In this document: positions 54,020 to 63,451 of the stretch, in pieces
Numbering within the stretch: position 1 is the first letter of the stretch
Layout: every line of letters begins with the position of its first letter
Source of the DNA: CAWGET01 sp963821715
GTDB lineage: Bacteria > Bacteroidota > Ignavibacteria > Ignavibacteriales > Melioribacteraceae
Assembly (NCBI GenBank): GCA_963821715.1
Contig: CAWGET010000006.1
Coordinates: 806,001-870,000 of the forward strand
DNA: 64,000 nucleotides
Direction of reading: 5' to 3'
Program-made: the position numbers and the translations under genes
The notes under the pieces: model-generated
What the model saw: only the letters and a program-made list of their open reading frames with translations
The model's database searches: none
Told to the model about the DNA's origin: nothing

Positions 54020-56189
54020 TCTCTTCCTGCTTTGGGTAACGGATACGTTTATGGTGCTGACCCAGCAGAATTTTATGAAAAGTTTCTTTTATAATTTTTA
54101 TATCGTTCAATGTTATCGGAGCTTCATCAAGCTGTCCGTCATCAATTCTCGAGTCAATCAAATTATTTACCATATTTTCAACTTTTTGCGGATCAGGTTC
54201 CGTCATAGATCTAACCGCCGATTCAGATGCGTCCGCAAGCATAACAAGAGCGGCTTCTTTCGAATTCGGTTTTGGACCGGGATAACGGAAGTCGTCAATA
54301 TCTACATTCTCTTCACCGTATTTTTCTTTTGCTTTTTCATAAAAGAAAGATACAAGAAGTGTTCCATGATGCATTGGGATAAAATCGATAATCTCCTTCG
54401 GAAGATTATGTTTTTCCCCGAGTTCAACTCCTCTGCGTACATGCTCAATTATCATCTGTGCGCTTTCTTTCGGGTCCAATCTTTCGTGCAGGTTCTCATT
54501 GCTCAATTGATTTTCTACAAAAATATCCGGGTCTAACGATTTACCAATATCGTGATAATAAGCGCCAACCCTTGCCAGCAGCGGATTCGCGTGAATTGCC
54601 TCTGCCGCATTTTCTACCATAGAGCCAATAGTGAGCGAATGGTTAAATGTTCCGGGAGCGTTTCTGGCCAACTCTTTTAATAAAGGACTGTTGAAGTCTG
54701 TCAATTCCAGTAATGTTAGATCCGTTGTAATCTTAAATATTCGCTCGAAGAAAATTATTAAACCGTAAGTAAGAACCGGGCTAATTAATGCATTACTTGC
54801 CGCGAAACCGGAATTAATAAGAATTTGCTGAGCTGAATCGAATCGCTCTAAACCGAATGCAATTATACTGACTATATAAGCGAGCAGTATAAAAAGGAAA
54901 GACCTAAATATTTGTGAGCGGTTTTTTATATCGCGAACCGTGTAAGCCGCAAAAGCACCGGCAATTATATGCATCACTGTAAAGACGTAATCGTTTCCGC
55001 GTAAACCTCCGGCTATGAGAGCAACCGTAATTGTTCCATAGAATCCCACCCTCGAATCGAAAATAATTGTAAGCAGCATAGAAGCTACGGGAACAAGTAT
55101 CAGAAACTCGACCGGCGCCTGAACGTTTATTTGGAATATTAAAAACGTTAGAAAACTGATAAAGAGAATAATAATTGCAATGAGTAGTATCTTCAAATTA
55201 TCCCTGTAAATTCCCTGCCGGAATAAATAAATGTAAATACTCATCAATGAAAAGAGAATGATAACGTGAAGAAACTTTCCCAGATTTTGGGAGAAGATTC
55301 CCCAAAATCCGGTCTCTTCAGCTTTTGCTACTCTGTAAGATTCTATTTTTAGTTTTATTTCCGGGGTTATTCTATCGTGCTTGCCTACTATTCTTTCATT
55401 TTCATTTACTATTCCTATATTGGATGAAACTTTATCGCGGGCAAGATTTTTTGCTTCTTCGGTTACACTTTTATTAAAAATATAATTCGGTTCAATAAAA
55501 TGAAAAATAAATTCCGCTACCGCGCTGTTCAGATTAAAGCTGTTGCTGAACCGGCTACTTAGATATTTATCGAGAAATATACTTACGGAATTGATATCAA
55601 AAAAATTTGATTTAGGAATAAGTCGCTCGAACTTTCCGGAGCGTAAAGCAATACTATCCTTTTCTATTTCGCTTTTTGTAAGGTTAAGCATCCCCTTATT
55701 ATAAATAGAATCGACGATAGTATTTGCTACCCGAAAAACATCGGAGAGAGATTTATCGGTTTCTAGAGCGAGCGAATTTTCTTCTTTTGCGAGATTTAAT
55801 AATGTCAAATAAGAACTCTGACTCAAAAAAGTTTTTTGAGAATGCCGCTGCGTGTTAATCGCTATATCATCATAAATAAGATTTTTTAATTTCTGGCTGT
55901 ATTCAATTAGGGAATCTTTTACTTCGGCGGAAACTGAGTCATCCAAATAAAAAATGGGTATAACTGTGTTTGCCGCTTCCTGAATTTCACGCTCGTAGAC
56001 TTCATCATCTTTTAGTATTGGGAATGTTGTTGATGCGATAAGATCATCCTGAATCCATATTGATCCAATGGTTGTTTCAGATTCGATCGATTCTCCTTTC
56101 GGAAACATCAGCACGATGAGTAAGATAGTAATCAAAACGATTAATATCTTAATTCTCAAACTATATTGTATGTTGGAAATTTCACTCAT
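53997..56189 (-). CDS. PgpH-like 7TM-HD phosphohydrolase
   Basis: Membrane protein of 730 residues with one N-terminal helix, an extracellular domain (~35-285), seven transmembrane helices (~300-490) and a cytoplasmic HD domain. HD residues lie in FNHSLTIGSMVENAAEAIH, YYHDIGKSLDP, HVRRGVELGEKHNLP and MHHGTLLVSF. Listeria PgpH, the best-known member, degrades cyclic di-AMP. That assignment here is by family; no c-di-AMP synthase is in the window. It overlaps the HAD gene by four bases (ATGA) and xerD by 23. Confidence 0.9.
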   Translation of the reverse strand: MSEISNIQYSLRIKILIVLITILLIVLMFPKGESIESETTIGSIWIQDDLIASTTFPILKDDEVYEREIQEAANTVIPIFYLDDSVSAEVKDSLIEYSQKLKNLIYDDIAINTQRHSQKTFLSQSSYLTLLNLAKEENSLALETDKSLSDVFRVANTIVDSIYNKGMLNLTKSEIEKDSIALRSGKFERLIPKSNFFDINSVSIFLDKYLSSRFSNSFNLNSAVAEFIFHFIEPNYIFNKSVTEEAKNLARDKVSSNIGIVNENERIVGKHDRITPEIKLKIESYRVAKAEETGFWGIFSQNLGKFLHVIILFSLMSIYIYLFRQGIYRDNLKILLIAIIILFISFLTFLIFQINVQAPVEFLILVPVASMLLTIIFDSRVGFYGTITVALIAGGLRGNDYVFTVMHIIAGAFAAYTVRDIKNRSQIFRSFLFILLAYIVSIIAFGLERFDSAQQILINSGFAASNALISPVLTYGLIIFFERIFKITTDLTLLELTDFNSPLLKELARNAPGTFNHSLTIGSMVENAAEAIHANPLLARVGAYYHDIGKSLDPDIFVENQLSNENLHERLDPKESAQMIIEHVRRGVELGEKHNLPKEIIDFIPMHHGTLLVSFFYEKAKEKYGEENVDIDDFRYPGPKPNSKEAALVMLADASESAVRSMTEPDPQKVENMVNNLIDSRIDDGQLDEAPITLNDIKIIKETFHKILLGQHHKRIRYPKQEEIEESTKK

Positions 56190-57043
56190 AAATTTTGTTG
56201 TGTTTTGGCGTTATAAACTTTTTCTAAAAATTCTCCCACGCCGTCTTCATTATTAGTCTTCTGCGTAACAAAATCAGCCATTCTCCTTATCTCAGGCACA
56301 GCGTTTGCCATAGCAATTTTAAGAGCGCCAGTTTCAAATAAGCTTCTATCATTATACCAGTCGCCCGTAACGGCTGTTTCTTTAATATTGATCTTTAATG
56401 ATCTCGCCAATCTTTGTAATCCTTTTCCTTTTGAGGTTCCGCCTTTCCTTATCTCGAGATAATAAATGCCTTCGTTGGAATGCGATTTATAATAAGATGT
56501 AGAAAGACCGAAAGCATATGGGAAAGCGAATTTATCTTTAACAAGTTTTATACTGTCTTTATAATCTCCTGTAATCACAATCTCCAGGGTTCTTTCCATA
56601 AAAGACTTATATGATTCGACTTCTTTGTAAACCGCTCCAAATTTATCCATAATTTGCGGAATGACGGAATTATGGTCAGTATAATAAATAGCTTCATCGT
56701 GGCACAACGCTACATTAAGAAGATATTTATCCGCCAGATTAATTGCTCTCTGCACATATTTTACCGGGACAAATGCTTCAAAAACAATTTTACCTTCGGG
56801 ATGGCTCCTGATTAACGAACCGTCCAAAGTTATTAAAGGAGTTTGAAGATTCAGCATTTCGGCGTGCTGAACAATCGCGCTGTGCAGTCTTCCGCTGGCA
56901 ATAGTAAATTTTACACCGAGTTTCTTCAGTTCACCAATTAATCGCTTGCTCTCTTGCCCTATCTCGTTATAATCTGAAAGCAATGTACCGTCGAGATCAA
57001 AAACAATTAACTTTAATTTTTTTAAAATATCTTTATTCAGCAT
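56186..57043 (-). CDS. Cof-type HAD-IIB phosphatase
   Basis: Sugar-phosphate-type HAD phosphatase of 285 residues. Motif I is FDLDGTLLSD, motif II lies in FTIASGR, and motif III/IV is GDWYNDRSLFETG with the conserved lysine in KGKGLQRL. The cap between ~80 and 195 is the C2B type. The closest readable pattern is Cof-type phosphatases that act on erythrose 4-phosphate or other sugar phosphates. It overlaps the symporter gene end by 11 bases, so cotranscription with the two transporters is likely. Confidence 0.9.
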   Translation of the reverse strand: MLNKDILKKLKLIVFDLDGTLLSDYNEIGQESKRLIGELKKLGVKFTIASGRLHSAIVQHAEMLNLQTPLITLDGSLIRSHPEGKIVFEAFVPVKYVQRAINLADKYLLNVALCHDEAIYYTDHNSVIPQIMDKFGAVYKEVESYKSFMERTLEIVITGDYKDSIKLVKDKFAFPYAFGLSTSYYKSHSNEGIYYLEIRKGGTSKGKGLQRLARSLKINIKETAVTGDWYNDRSLFETGALKIAMANAVPEIRRMADFVTQKTNNEDGVGEFLEKVYNAKTQQNL

Positions 57044-58973
57044 GATCAGTTAGTAAAGACTGTTTTCTAATATTGTAATAAATAAAGGCACCGCAAATTA
57101 TACAAATTGCTAACGCAATAAATCCGGGAAGATAATCTTTAAAGATAATTCTACCGGTTGAATATAGAGCGCTGTAAACTAATACAACGCCAAGGAACCA
57201 ATTTACAAATAATCTGGCATAATTTGTATCTTTTGGCACCTCCGGAAACTCTGAGGCAAATTTTTTCCACCCAATTCCGCCCGGGTGAATTTTTTTATAA
57301 AAATGAACAAGCGTCTCTTTCTTTGTCGGTTTAGTAATATAGGTTACAATAAGCCAGACTAAAGTTGTTATCAAAACCGTAGGATATAAAGTCATTGGAG
57401 ATTCCATACCGAAACCAAACCGAGCAATCGGATAGATAATAAGCGGCGCAATCATTGAAGAGATTTCAGTCCATGCATTCACGCGCCACCAATACCACCT
57501 TAAAATTAGCACTGCTCCCATTCCCGCACTGGCGTTTATAATAAATTCCCACGCTCCGGAAATAGTTGTAAGCAGATATTTAGTTATCAGCAGCGAGACA
57601 ATCATCATCAAAATTATAGAGATACGTGAGACCAGAACATAATGTTTTTCCGATGCTTCCCTTTTAATAAAACGTCTGTAAAAATCGTTTATGATATAAG
57701 ATGTACCCCAATTTAACTGCGAAGCGATTGTGGACATATAAGCTGCTAGAAAAACAGCAATCATTAATCCCAGCACTCCTGTTGGAAGATATCTAACCAT
57801 TAATTTAGGATACATTTTCCCCGGATCGACAGTATTTTCGTACGCTTCGTAAAACTCGGGATTTTCAAACTCGCGCGCTTTGCTGATGACATTTGCGTCG
57901 GTGGCAAAAAGCTCGTAATCATTCCCGGCGGCTTGTGCTTCGCTGTAAACTTCAAATGCCTGGCTATACTCGGCAACTACATTCGGATCCTGAAGTACGG
58001 ATGGATCGAGCCGTGGAAGCAAAACTAAAGCGCCTAATGCAACAAGAATCCAGGGCCAGGGACGCAGACAATAATGAGCAATTGTAAACCACAAAGTTGC
58101 AAAAAGTGAATGAGCTTCATTTTTCGCGGACATCATGCGCTGGGCTATATATCCGCCGCCGCCGGGATCAGCTCCCGGATACCAGGAGGACCACCATTGA
58201 AGACCGATATGAGCGATAAAAGCGCCTACAGTTATTGCAAGCGTTCCACCCAGAATAGGATTAATTGTGGATTTACCAACCTCCGGAGTAAATTCAAAAA
58301 TCCATCCGGCTAATTTATCTTGAATTCCGTCAACTCCGCCGACTTTTGGAATATTAACTACAATGACCGCAAGGATAATCGTTCCGGCCATGGCTATAAC
58401 AAATTGCAGCGCATCTATCCGGGCCGTTCCGAGCAATCCCGAAGCGGACGCGTAAATTGCAATAATAACCATACTTATGATGATAAGCGTGAAGGCGTCA
58501 ATTCCTGGAATAGTTACTTCGAATATCTTTTCCATAGCTTTATTAACCCAACCTAGAACGATAGTGTTCATAAAAAGGCCGAGATATAAAGCACGAAATC
58601 CTCTTAGAACAGCAGCCGCTTTGCCTGAATATCTTAATTCCACAAATTCAACATCCGTAACAATACCCGCACGACGCCAAAGCTTAGCGAAAAAGAAAAC
58701 TGTAAGCATACTTCCGATAGCGAGATTCCACCAAAGCCAGTTTCCCGCTATTCCGTTTTTAGCAACGAGTTCCGTTACGGCAAGCGGTGTATCGGCGGCA
58801 AAAGTAGTTGCAACCATCGCAGTTCCGGCTAACCACCAGGGCATATTTCTTCCCGAAAGAAAAAACTGTTCCGTATCCTGTCCAGCTCTTTTGTAATAAT
58901 AAAAAGCAATGCTGAATATCACGAGGAAATAAACTCCGATTACCATCCAGTCTATCGTATTTAAACCAAACAT
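57033..58973 (-). CDS. Sodium:solute symporter (SSS family), long form
   Basis: The 646-residue transporter has about 14 hydrophobic segments and a longer-than-usual cytoplasmic insert at ~315-375, rich in acidic and aromatic residues. Family motifs are YYKRAGQDTEQFFLSGRNMPWW near the start and the AAYMSTIASQLNWGTSYI segment. It imports a solute with sodium; the substrate is not readable. It begins 17 bases after the second symporter gene and overlaps the HAD gene, suggesting one operon. Confidence 0.9.
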   Translation of the reverse strand: MFGLNTIDWMVIGVYFLVIFSIAFYYYKRAGQDTEQFFLSGRNMPWWLAGTAMVATTFAADTPLAVTELVAKNGIAGNWLWWNLAIGSMLTVFFFAKLWRRAGIVTDVEFVELRYSGKAAAVLRGFRALYLGLFMNTIVLGWVNKAMEKIFEVTIPGIDAFTLIIISMVIIAIYASASGLLGTARIDALQFVIAMAGTIILAVIVVNIPKVGGVDGIQDKLAGWIFEFTPEVGKSTINPILGGTLAITVGAFIAHIGLQWWSSWYPGADPGGGGYIAQRMMSAKNEAHSLFATLWFTIAHYCLRPWPWILVALGALVLLPRLDPSVLQDPNVVAEYSQAFEVYSEAQAAGNDYELFATDANVISKAREFENPEFYEAYENTVDPGKMYPKLMVRYLPTGVLGLMIAVFLAAYMSTIASQLNWGTSYIINDFYRRFIKREASEKHYVLVSRISIILMMIVSLLITKYLLTTISGAWEFIINASAGMGAVLILRWYWWRVNAWTEISSMIAPLIIYPIARFGFGMESPMTLYPTVLITTLVWLIVTYITKPTKKETLVHFYKKIHPGGIGWKKFASEFPEVPKDTNYARLFVNWFLGVVLVYSALYSTGRIIFKDYLPGFIALAICIICGAFIYYNIRKQSLLTDHAE

Positions 58974-58990
58974 TTAATCTCCGGCAATAC

Positions 58991-60427
58991 TTATTTTTTT
59001 GAAAAAAATGTGAGGATTGACCCCATCGCAACCGTAGCTATTACTCCTACAAGAGTAAACCAGGTCCAAGCCACAATATTTAAAAGGATCACAAAAATCA
59101 TTACAATAATTCCGAAAGAAAATCCGATTAAGGCTTCTTTCTCGCCAGCTTTCTTATTTATCAATCCTAAAATAAAAGTTCCCAATAAACCGCCGTATGT
59201 AAATGAAGCAATACTCAAAGCTAGTTCAACAACTGCCTGCGAGGATTCTTTAAAAAGGATTGCGGCAATAATTAAGAGAACCGCCCACATTACTGTAAAT
59301 AAACGGGAAATGTGTAATTCTTTCTTATCGGATACCTTTTTCTTCTCGGCATATGGTCTGTAAAGGTCCAGCATCGTAGAAGAAGAAAGTGAACTTATTG
59401 ATCCCGCAATTGTAGACATCGCAGCGGCAAAGAGACCGGCAATTATAATTCCGGTAACTCCCACCGGCAATTCTTCAAGAATAAATTTCACAAATATTTC
59501 GTCCGATTTTATATCCAGTGATCCGTAAAATGCGTAGAGTCCTAATCCGACTAAAAGAAAAATTGCAAATTGTATGATTACGATGATTCCGCTTCCGATG
59601 ATCGCTTTCTGACTTGAGCGTAACTTTCCCGCGGCGAGCAGACGCTGAACTATAAGCTGATCGGTTCCGTGCGAAGCCATGGATAGAAAAGCTCCGCCGA
59701 GAATACCGCCGAGCAGCGTGTAAGGTTCGCTGAAGAATCCCGCTAAATCCAAATTAAAACCTAAGTTGATAACGTCGAGTTTGTTATTGGCTAAAGAAGC
59801 GTTAACAACCGAAGCCCATCCTTGCGGCAATAGTTCAAGAAGAAAATATCCTGCAATTATCGCTCCGCCCAAGTAAATAAACATCTGTATAACATCTACC
59901 CAGATAACGCCTTTTACTCCGCCGGTGTAAGTATAAACTAAACTTACGATAGCAATAATTATTATTGCTGTAGGATAATTTATATCGAGCATAAGCTTAA
60001 GCGGAATTGCGGTTGCGAATAATCTTACTCCATCCGCAGCTGTTCTTGTAAAAAGAAACACCACGGATGCATATGAACGCGTACTTCTTCCAAAACGGTT
60101 TTCAAGAAATGCGTAAGCCGTGCTCAATTCCCCTTTATAATAAGCCGGCAGAAAATAAACGGCTACTACAATTCTTCCTATGAGATATCCAAAAGTAACC
60201 TGAAGAAAATGCAGATCGGTTAGATAAGCTAACCCTGGAATGGATATGAAAGTAAGCGTACTTGTTTCGGCGGCTACTATCGAAAAAGTTATAGCCCACC
60301 AGGGAACTGTTTTCGAGCCTAAGAAATAATCTTTAACAGATTTCTGTTTGCCGCCCGAGAGAATGCCAAACACTGCCACGCCGATTAAATACGCGGCAAT
60401 AATTACATAATCAATTGTGCGATCCAA
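58991..60427 (-). CDS. Sodium:solute symporter (SSS family), short form
   Basis: The 478-residue transporter has about 13 hydrophobic segments. The conserved KDYFLGSKTVPWWAITFSI and AAMSTIAGSISSLSSSTMLD motifs mark the sodium-coupled SSS fold. It resembles the general bacterial branch that takes up sugars, sialic acid or amino acids. It directly follows the STAS gene (9 bases) and precedes the long symporter (17 bases). Two adjacent SSS genes may serve related substrates or be an old duplication; the low visible identity argues against a recent duplication. Confidence 0.92.
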   Translation of the reverse strand: MDRTIDYVIIAAYLIGVAVFGILSGGKQKSVKDYFLGSKTVPWWAITFSIVAAETSTLTFISIPGLAYLTDLHFLQVTFGYLIGRIVVAVYFLPAYYKGELSTAYAFLENRFGRSTRSYASVVFLFTRTAADGVRLFATAIPLKLMLDINYPTAIIIIAIVSLVYTYTGGVKGVIWVDVIQMFIYLGGAIIAGYFLLELLPQGWASVVNASLANNKLDVINLGFNLDLAGFFSEPYTLLGGILGGAFLSMASHGTDQLIVQRLLAAGKLRSSQKAIIGSGIIVIIQFAIFLLVGLGLYAFYGSLDIKSDEIFVKFILEELPVGVTGIIIAGLFAAAMSTIAGSISSLSSSTMLDLYRPYAEKKKVSDKKELHISRLFTVMWAVLLIIAAILFKESSQAVVELALSIASFTYGGLLGTFILGLINKKAGEKEALIGFSFGIIVMIFVILLNIVAWTWFTLVGVIATVAMGSILTFFSKK

Positions 60428-60436
60428 AATAATTTC

Positions 60437-60796
60437 CTATAGTTTTTCAAGGTCCTGTATTGCCTCCTGAACCGTGAGGCAAATAGGGAGAATCCTATCG
60501 AGTTGAGATATTTCTATTAGAGTTCTAACACTCTTTTGAGGTGAGGCAATTCTTATATGACCTTCATTGGTCTGTATAATTCTGAATCCTAAAAGTATGG
60601 CGCTTAATCCTGAACTATCACAATATTCAACTTCGGAAAGATCAAGAATTAATTTATGAATCTCTTCGGCCTGAAGAAGAATCGTAAATTCCCCTTTCAC
60701 TAATCCGGCAATCGATGCATCGAACCGTTTTTCGTTAAGTTTAAATATCGCAATGTTGTTAACTTTTTTTAATTCAAAATTGAAATTGTTGTCCAT
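60437..60796 (-). CDS. STAS-domain anti-sigma factor antagonist
   Basis: The 119-residue single STAS domain has the signature YCDSSGLSAILLGFR, with the phospho-serine at Ser61 or Ser62. It is a second SpoIIAA-like protein in the window, distinct from the one at 3.3 kb. No anti-sigma kinase is adjacent. It ends 9 bases before the short symporter and begins 28 bases after the DUF-like gene, so it may be in the same transcript, but a role in transport control is only a guess. Confidence 0.88.
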   Translation of the reverse strand: MDNNFNFELKKVNNIAIFKLNEKRFDASIAGLVKGEFTILLQAEEIHKLILDLSEVEYCDSSGLSAILLGFRIIQTNEGHIRIASPQKSVRTLIEISQLDRILPICLTVQEAIQDLEKL

Positions 60797-60824
60797 AATG
60801 TTTCTGCTCTTTGTTAAAATTATA

Positions 60825-61442
60825 TTAGAACATCTGAATCGAGCCGATCATGTTTTTATAAGAAACTTCGGGTGAAACTGTATTATTTACAATCTGAAAA
60901 TTATAAAATTTATCTGAATCTTCCTTCTTAAATCCTACTTTTATTTTGGATTTCACGGCATTGGCAAGAGCGCTGAAAAATATATTTACAGTCCGGTTCA
61001 TATCAATCACCACATCATAAGCCATATCGTCAATTTTTTGGATGAGCGAATCTGTTGGAAGACTTAGGCGCGTCACTTCGGTTAACCCGAAAGTATGAAC
61101 TTTGTAATTTTGCCTTCCAACAAGCGAGCTGAATTTATATTCAGCTACAACTACAGTTACATTTTTTTTGTGAATACTTAAAAACTTAGGAAGATCGAAG
61201 CTGTTTATAAAATCAACATCATTCTCGGGCATCAAAACCAAAAAGTTTGTGTTGTTCATTATCCCGTTGAAGTGAATCTGTTCCGGCTGTGCCTTAAGAT
61301 ATTTCCTCTGAGCCAAATAAGACGCAAATTTAAACTTAAGCAGTTTGTAAGAATAATTCATATTCTTATCCAACTGCTCCAAATTTGCTTTGATATTGGA
61401 GATGATACTTTTTTGAGATTCTAAGTTTTCAGATTCATTCAT
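60825..61442 (-). CDS. Small protein resembling heptosyltransferase-like DUF6913
   Basis: The 205-residue protein has a basic, helical N-terminus (~40-55, YKLLKFKFASYLAQRKYLK) and a later segment AYDVVIDMNRTVNIFFSALA followed by KSKIKVGF. The latter pattern is like the DUF6913 and GT9 families, where 'D..ID......F...L...S...KVGF' occurs. A full glycosyltransferase domain is not present. It overlaps ligA by four bases (ATGA). Function is unknown. Confidence 0.65.
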   Translation of the reverse strand: MNESENLESQKSIISNIKANLEQLDKNMNYSYKLLKFKFASYLAQRKYLKAQPEQIHFNGIMNNTNFLVLMPENDVDFINSFDLPKFLSIHKKNVTVVVAEYKFSSLVGRQNYKVHTFGLTEVTRLSLPTDSLIQKIDDMAYDVVIDMNRTVNIFFSALANAVKSKIKVGFKKEDSDKFYNFQIVNNTVSPEVSYKNMIGSIQMF

Positions 61443-63451
61443 TCTTTAACCAGCTTCAGAAATTCTTCTTCGCTTAAAATTGGAATTTTTAATTTTTCCG
61501 CTTTATCAAGTTTCGACCCCGGATTGGCGCCCGAAACTACAAAATCTGTTTTTCCGCTTACGCTCGAAATTACTTTGCCTCCGCCGTTAATCACATAATC
61601 CTTAGCTTCTTCTCTACTTAACCCCGATAAAGAACCGGTAAATACAAATGATTTATTCGCTATTTTTTCGTTTAACCTTTTTTGTGAGTTCGATTTTAAA
61701 TTTACGTTATATTTACGCAAATTGTCAATAATTTCTAAATTTTCTTTTTTCCCGAAGAAATTTTTTAAACTCGCACTTACGCTTGGTCCTATATCCGGAA
61801 CAGCTTCAATTTCTTCAGAATCGGCATTCATTATCGCATCGATGGAATGAAAATTAGCAGCGAGTTTTTGCGCCGCTCCCGAACCAACATAGCGGATACC
61901 TATTGCGTACAATACTTTGGAAAAAGGTTTTTCTTTGCTGTTTTCAATCGCGGTAAGGAGATTATTGACGCTTTTCTCTCCCAATCTTTCAATCGCAATT
62001 AATTCTTCCCTTCGGTTTTTAAGTTCGTAAATGTCAGATGCCGAATGCAGAAATCCTTTCTCAACAAATTGATCTATCAAAGATTCGCCCAATCCTTCTA
62101 TATCCATTGCGCCCCTGGAAGCGAAATGAGCAATTCTACCCTTTACCTGAGCGGGACACAAATTGTTCTCACAGTATAGTGCAACTTCATCTTCAGGTTT
62201 AAATAATGATGATCCGCAAACCGGACAATCTTCGGGAGGTTCAACTTTTTTTGAATCCGTCGGTCTGGCTTCCATCAATACAGAGATTACTTTAGGAATT
62301 ACATCGCCTCCTTTTTCAATAATAACTGTATCTTTTTCACGAATATCTTTCCGTCTTATTTCATCGATGTTATGGAGTGTTGCCCGGCTTATTGTGGATC
62401 CGGCTAAAAATACCGGCTCAAATTCCGCTACCGGAGTTACAGTGCCTACTCTGCCCACTTGCCAATTTATTTCCTTCAAGACGGTTTTAGTTTGCTTAGC
62501 TTTAAATTTGTAAGCAACTGCCCAACGCGGTGACTTTGCGATGCTTCCCAATTCATTCTGCTGCACGATCGAATTTACTTTAACAACAACGCCGTCAATT
62601 TCATAAGGAAGAGTTTCTCTTTTAATTTCCCATTCATTACAGAACTGCAGTACCGAATTTATATCTTCGCATAATTGATAATTTTTATTTATACGGAATC
62701 CCATATCACTCAGCAGTTCCAGGTTTTCCGATTGAGAATAAAACTCATCTTTTTCATTTGCTAAATAGTAAACAAATATATCTAACGGTCTTTTTGCGAC
62801 CATCGACGGATCCTGAAGTTTGATTGTTCCCGCAGTAGAGTTTCTTGGATTAGCGAAAGTTTTTTCACCCTTCTCTTCGCGGCCTTTATTCAGCTTCGCG
62901 AAAGCTTCAACTTCCATATAAATTTCACCGCGGACAATAATGTTCTCTAAATCATAATTCGATTTAAGTTTATGAATTCTCAACGGAACCGAACGGATGG
63001 TTTTTACATTCGCCGTCACTTCTTCACCTGTAGTTCCGTCGCCGCGTGTTGCGGCTGTTTCTAATAATCCGTTTTTATAATTAAGACTTATTGAAACGCC
63101 GTCCATTTTTAATTCCGCTGTATATTTAATTTTGGCGTTTTCCGATAAACTTTCGCGCACGCGCCTGTCAAAATCTAAAAGCTCCTTTTCGTTGTAAGTG
63201 TTGGAAAGACTAAGCATCGGAACCGGATGCGTAACGGATTTAAATTCTTTTGTAAGATCGGAACCGACTCTCTGCGTGGGTGAATCCGGAGTAATTAGAT
63301 CGGGAAATTCTGATTCTAGTTTTTCCAATTCTTTAAGTAATTGGTCGTATTCAAAATCAGAAATTATCGGTTCAGCAGCCACATAATACTGATATTCGTG
63401 TTTCCTGATCTCTGCCCGTAAATTCTCAATTTTCTCAAGCGCTTTATTCAT
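61439..63451 (-). CDS. ligA: NAD-dependent DNA ligase
   Basis: Seals nicks in duplex DNA using NAD. Full length at 670 residues. The adenylated lysine is Lys115 in AELKMDGVS. The OB domain follows GRVGTVTPVAEF. The zinc finger has CPVCGSSLF and CENNLCPAQ. Helix-hairpin-helix repeats are seen in YVGSGAAQKLA and the AVPDIGPSVSASL segment. A C-terminal BRCT domain begins SFVFTGSLSGLSREEAK. It overlaps the RodZ-like gene end by 8 bases and the next gene by 4. Confidence 0.97.
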   Translation of the reverse strand: MNKALEKIENLRAEIRKHEYQYYVAAEPIISDFEYDQLLKELEKLESEFPDLITPDSPTQRVGSDLTKEFKSVTHPVPMLSLSNTYNEKELLDFDRRVRESLSENAKIKYTAELKMDGVSISLNYKNGLLETAATRGDGTTGEEVTANVKTIRSVPLRIHKLKSNYDLENIIVRGEIYMEVEAFAKLNKGREEKGEKTFANPRNSTAGTIKLQDPSMVAKRPLDIFVYYLANEKDEFYSQSENLELLSDMGFRINKNYQLCEDINSVLQFCNEWEIKRETLPYEIDGVVVKVNSIVQQNELGSIAKSPRWAVAYKFKAKQTKTVLKEINWQVGRVGTVTPVAEFEPVFLAGSTISRATLHNIDEIRRKDIREKDTVIIEKGGDVIPKVISVLMEARPTDSKKVEPPEDCPVCGSSLFKPEDEVALYCENNLCPAQVKGRIAHFASRGAMDIEGLGESLIDQFVEKGFLHSASDIYELKNRREELIAIERLGEKSVNNLLTAIENSKEKPFSKVLYAIGIRYVGSGAAQKLAANFHSIDAIMNADSEEIEAVPDIGPSVSASLKNFFGKKENLEIIDNLRKYNVNLKSNSQKRLNEKIANKSFVFTGSLSGLSREEAKDYVINGGGKVISSVSGKTDFVVSGANPGSKLDKAEKLKIPILSEEEFLKLVKE

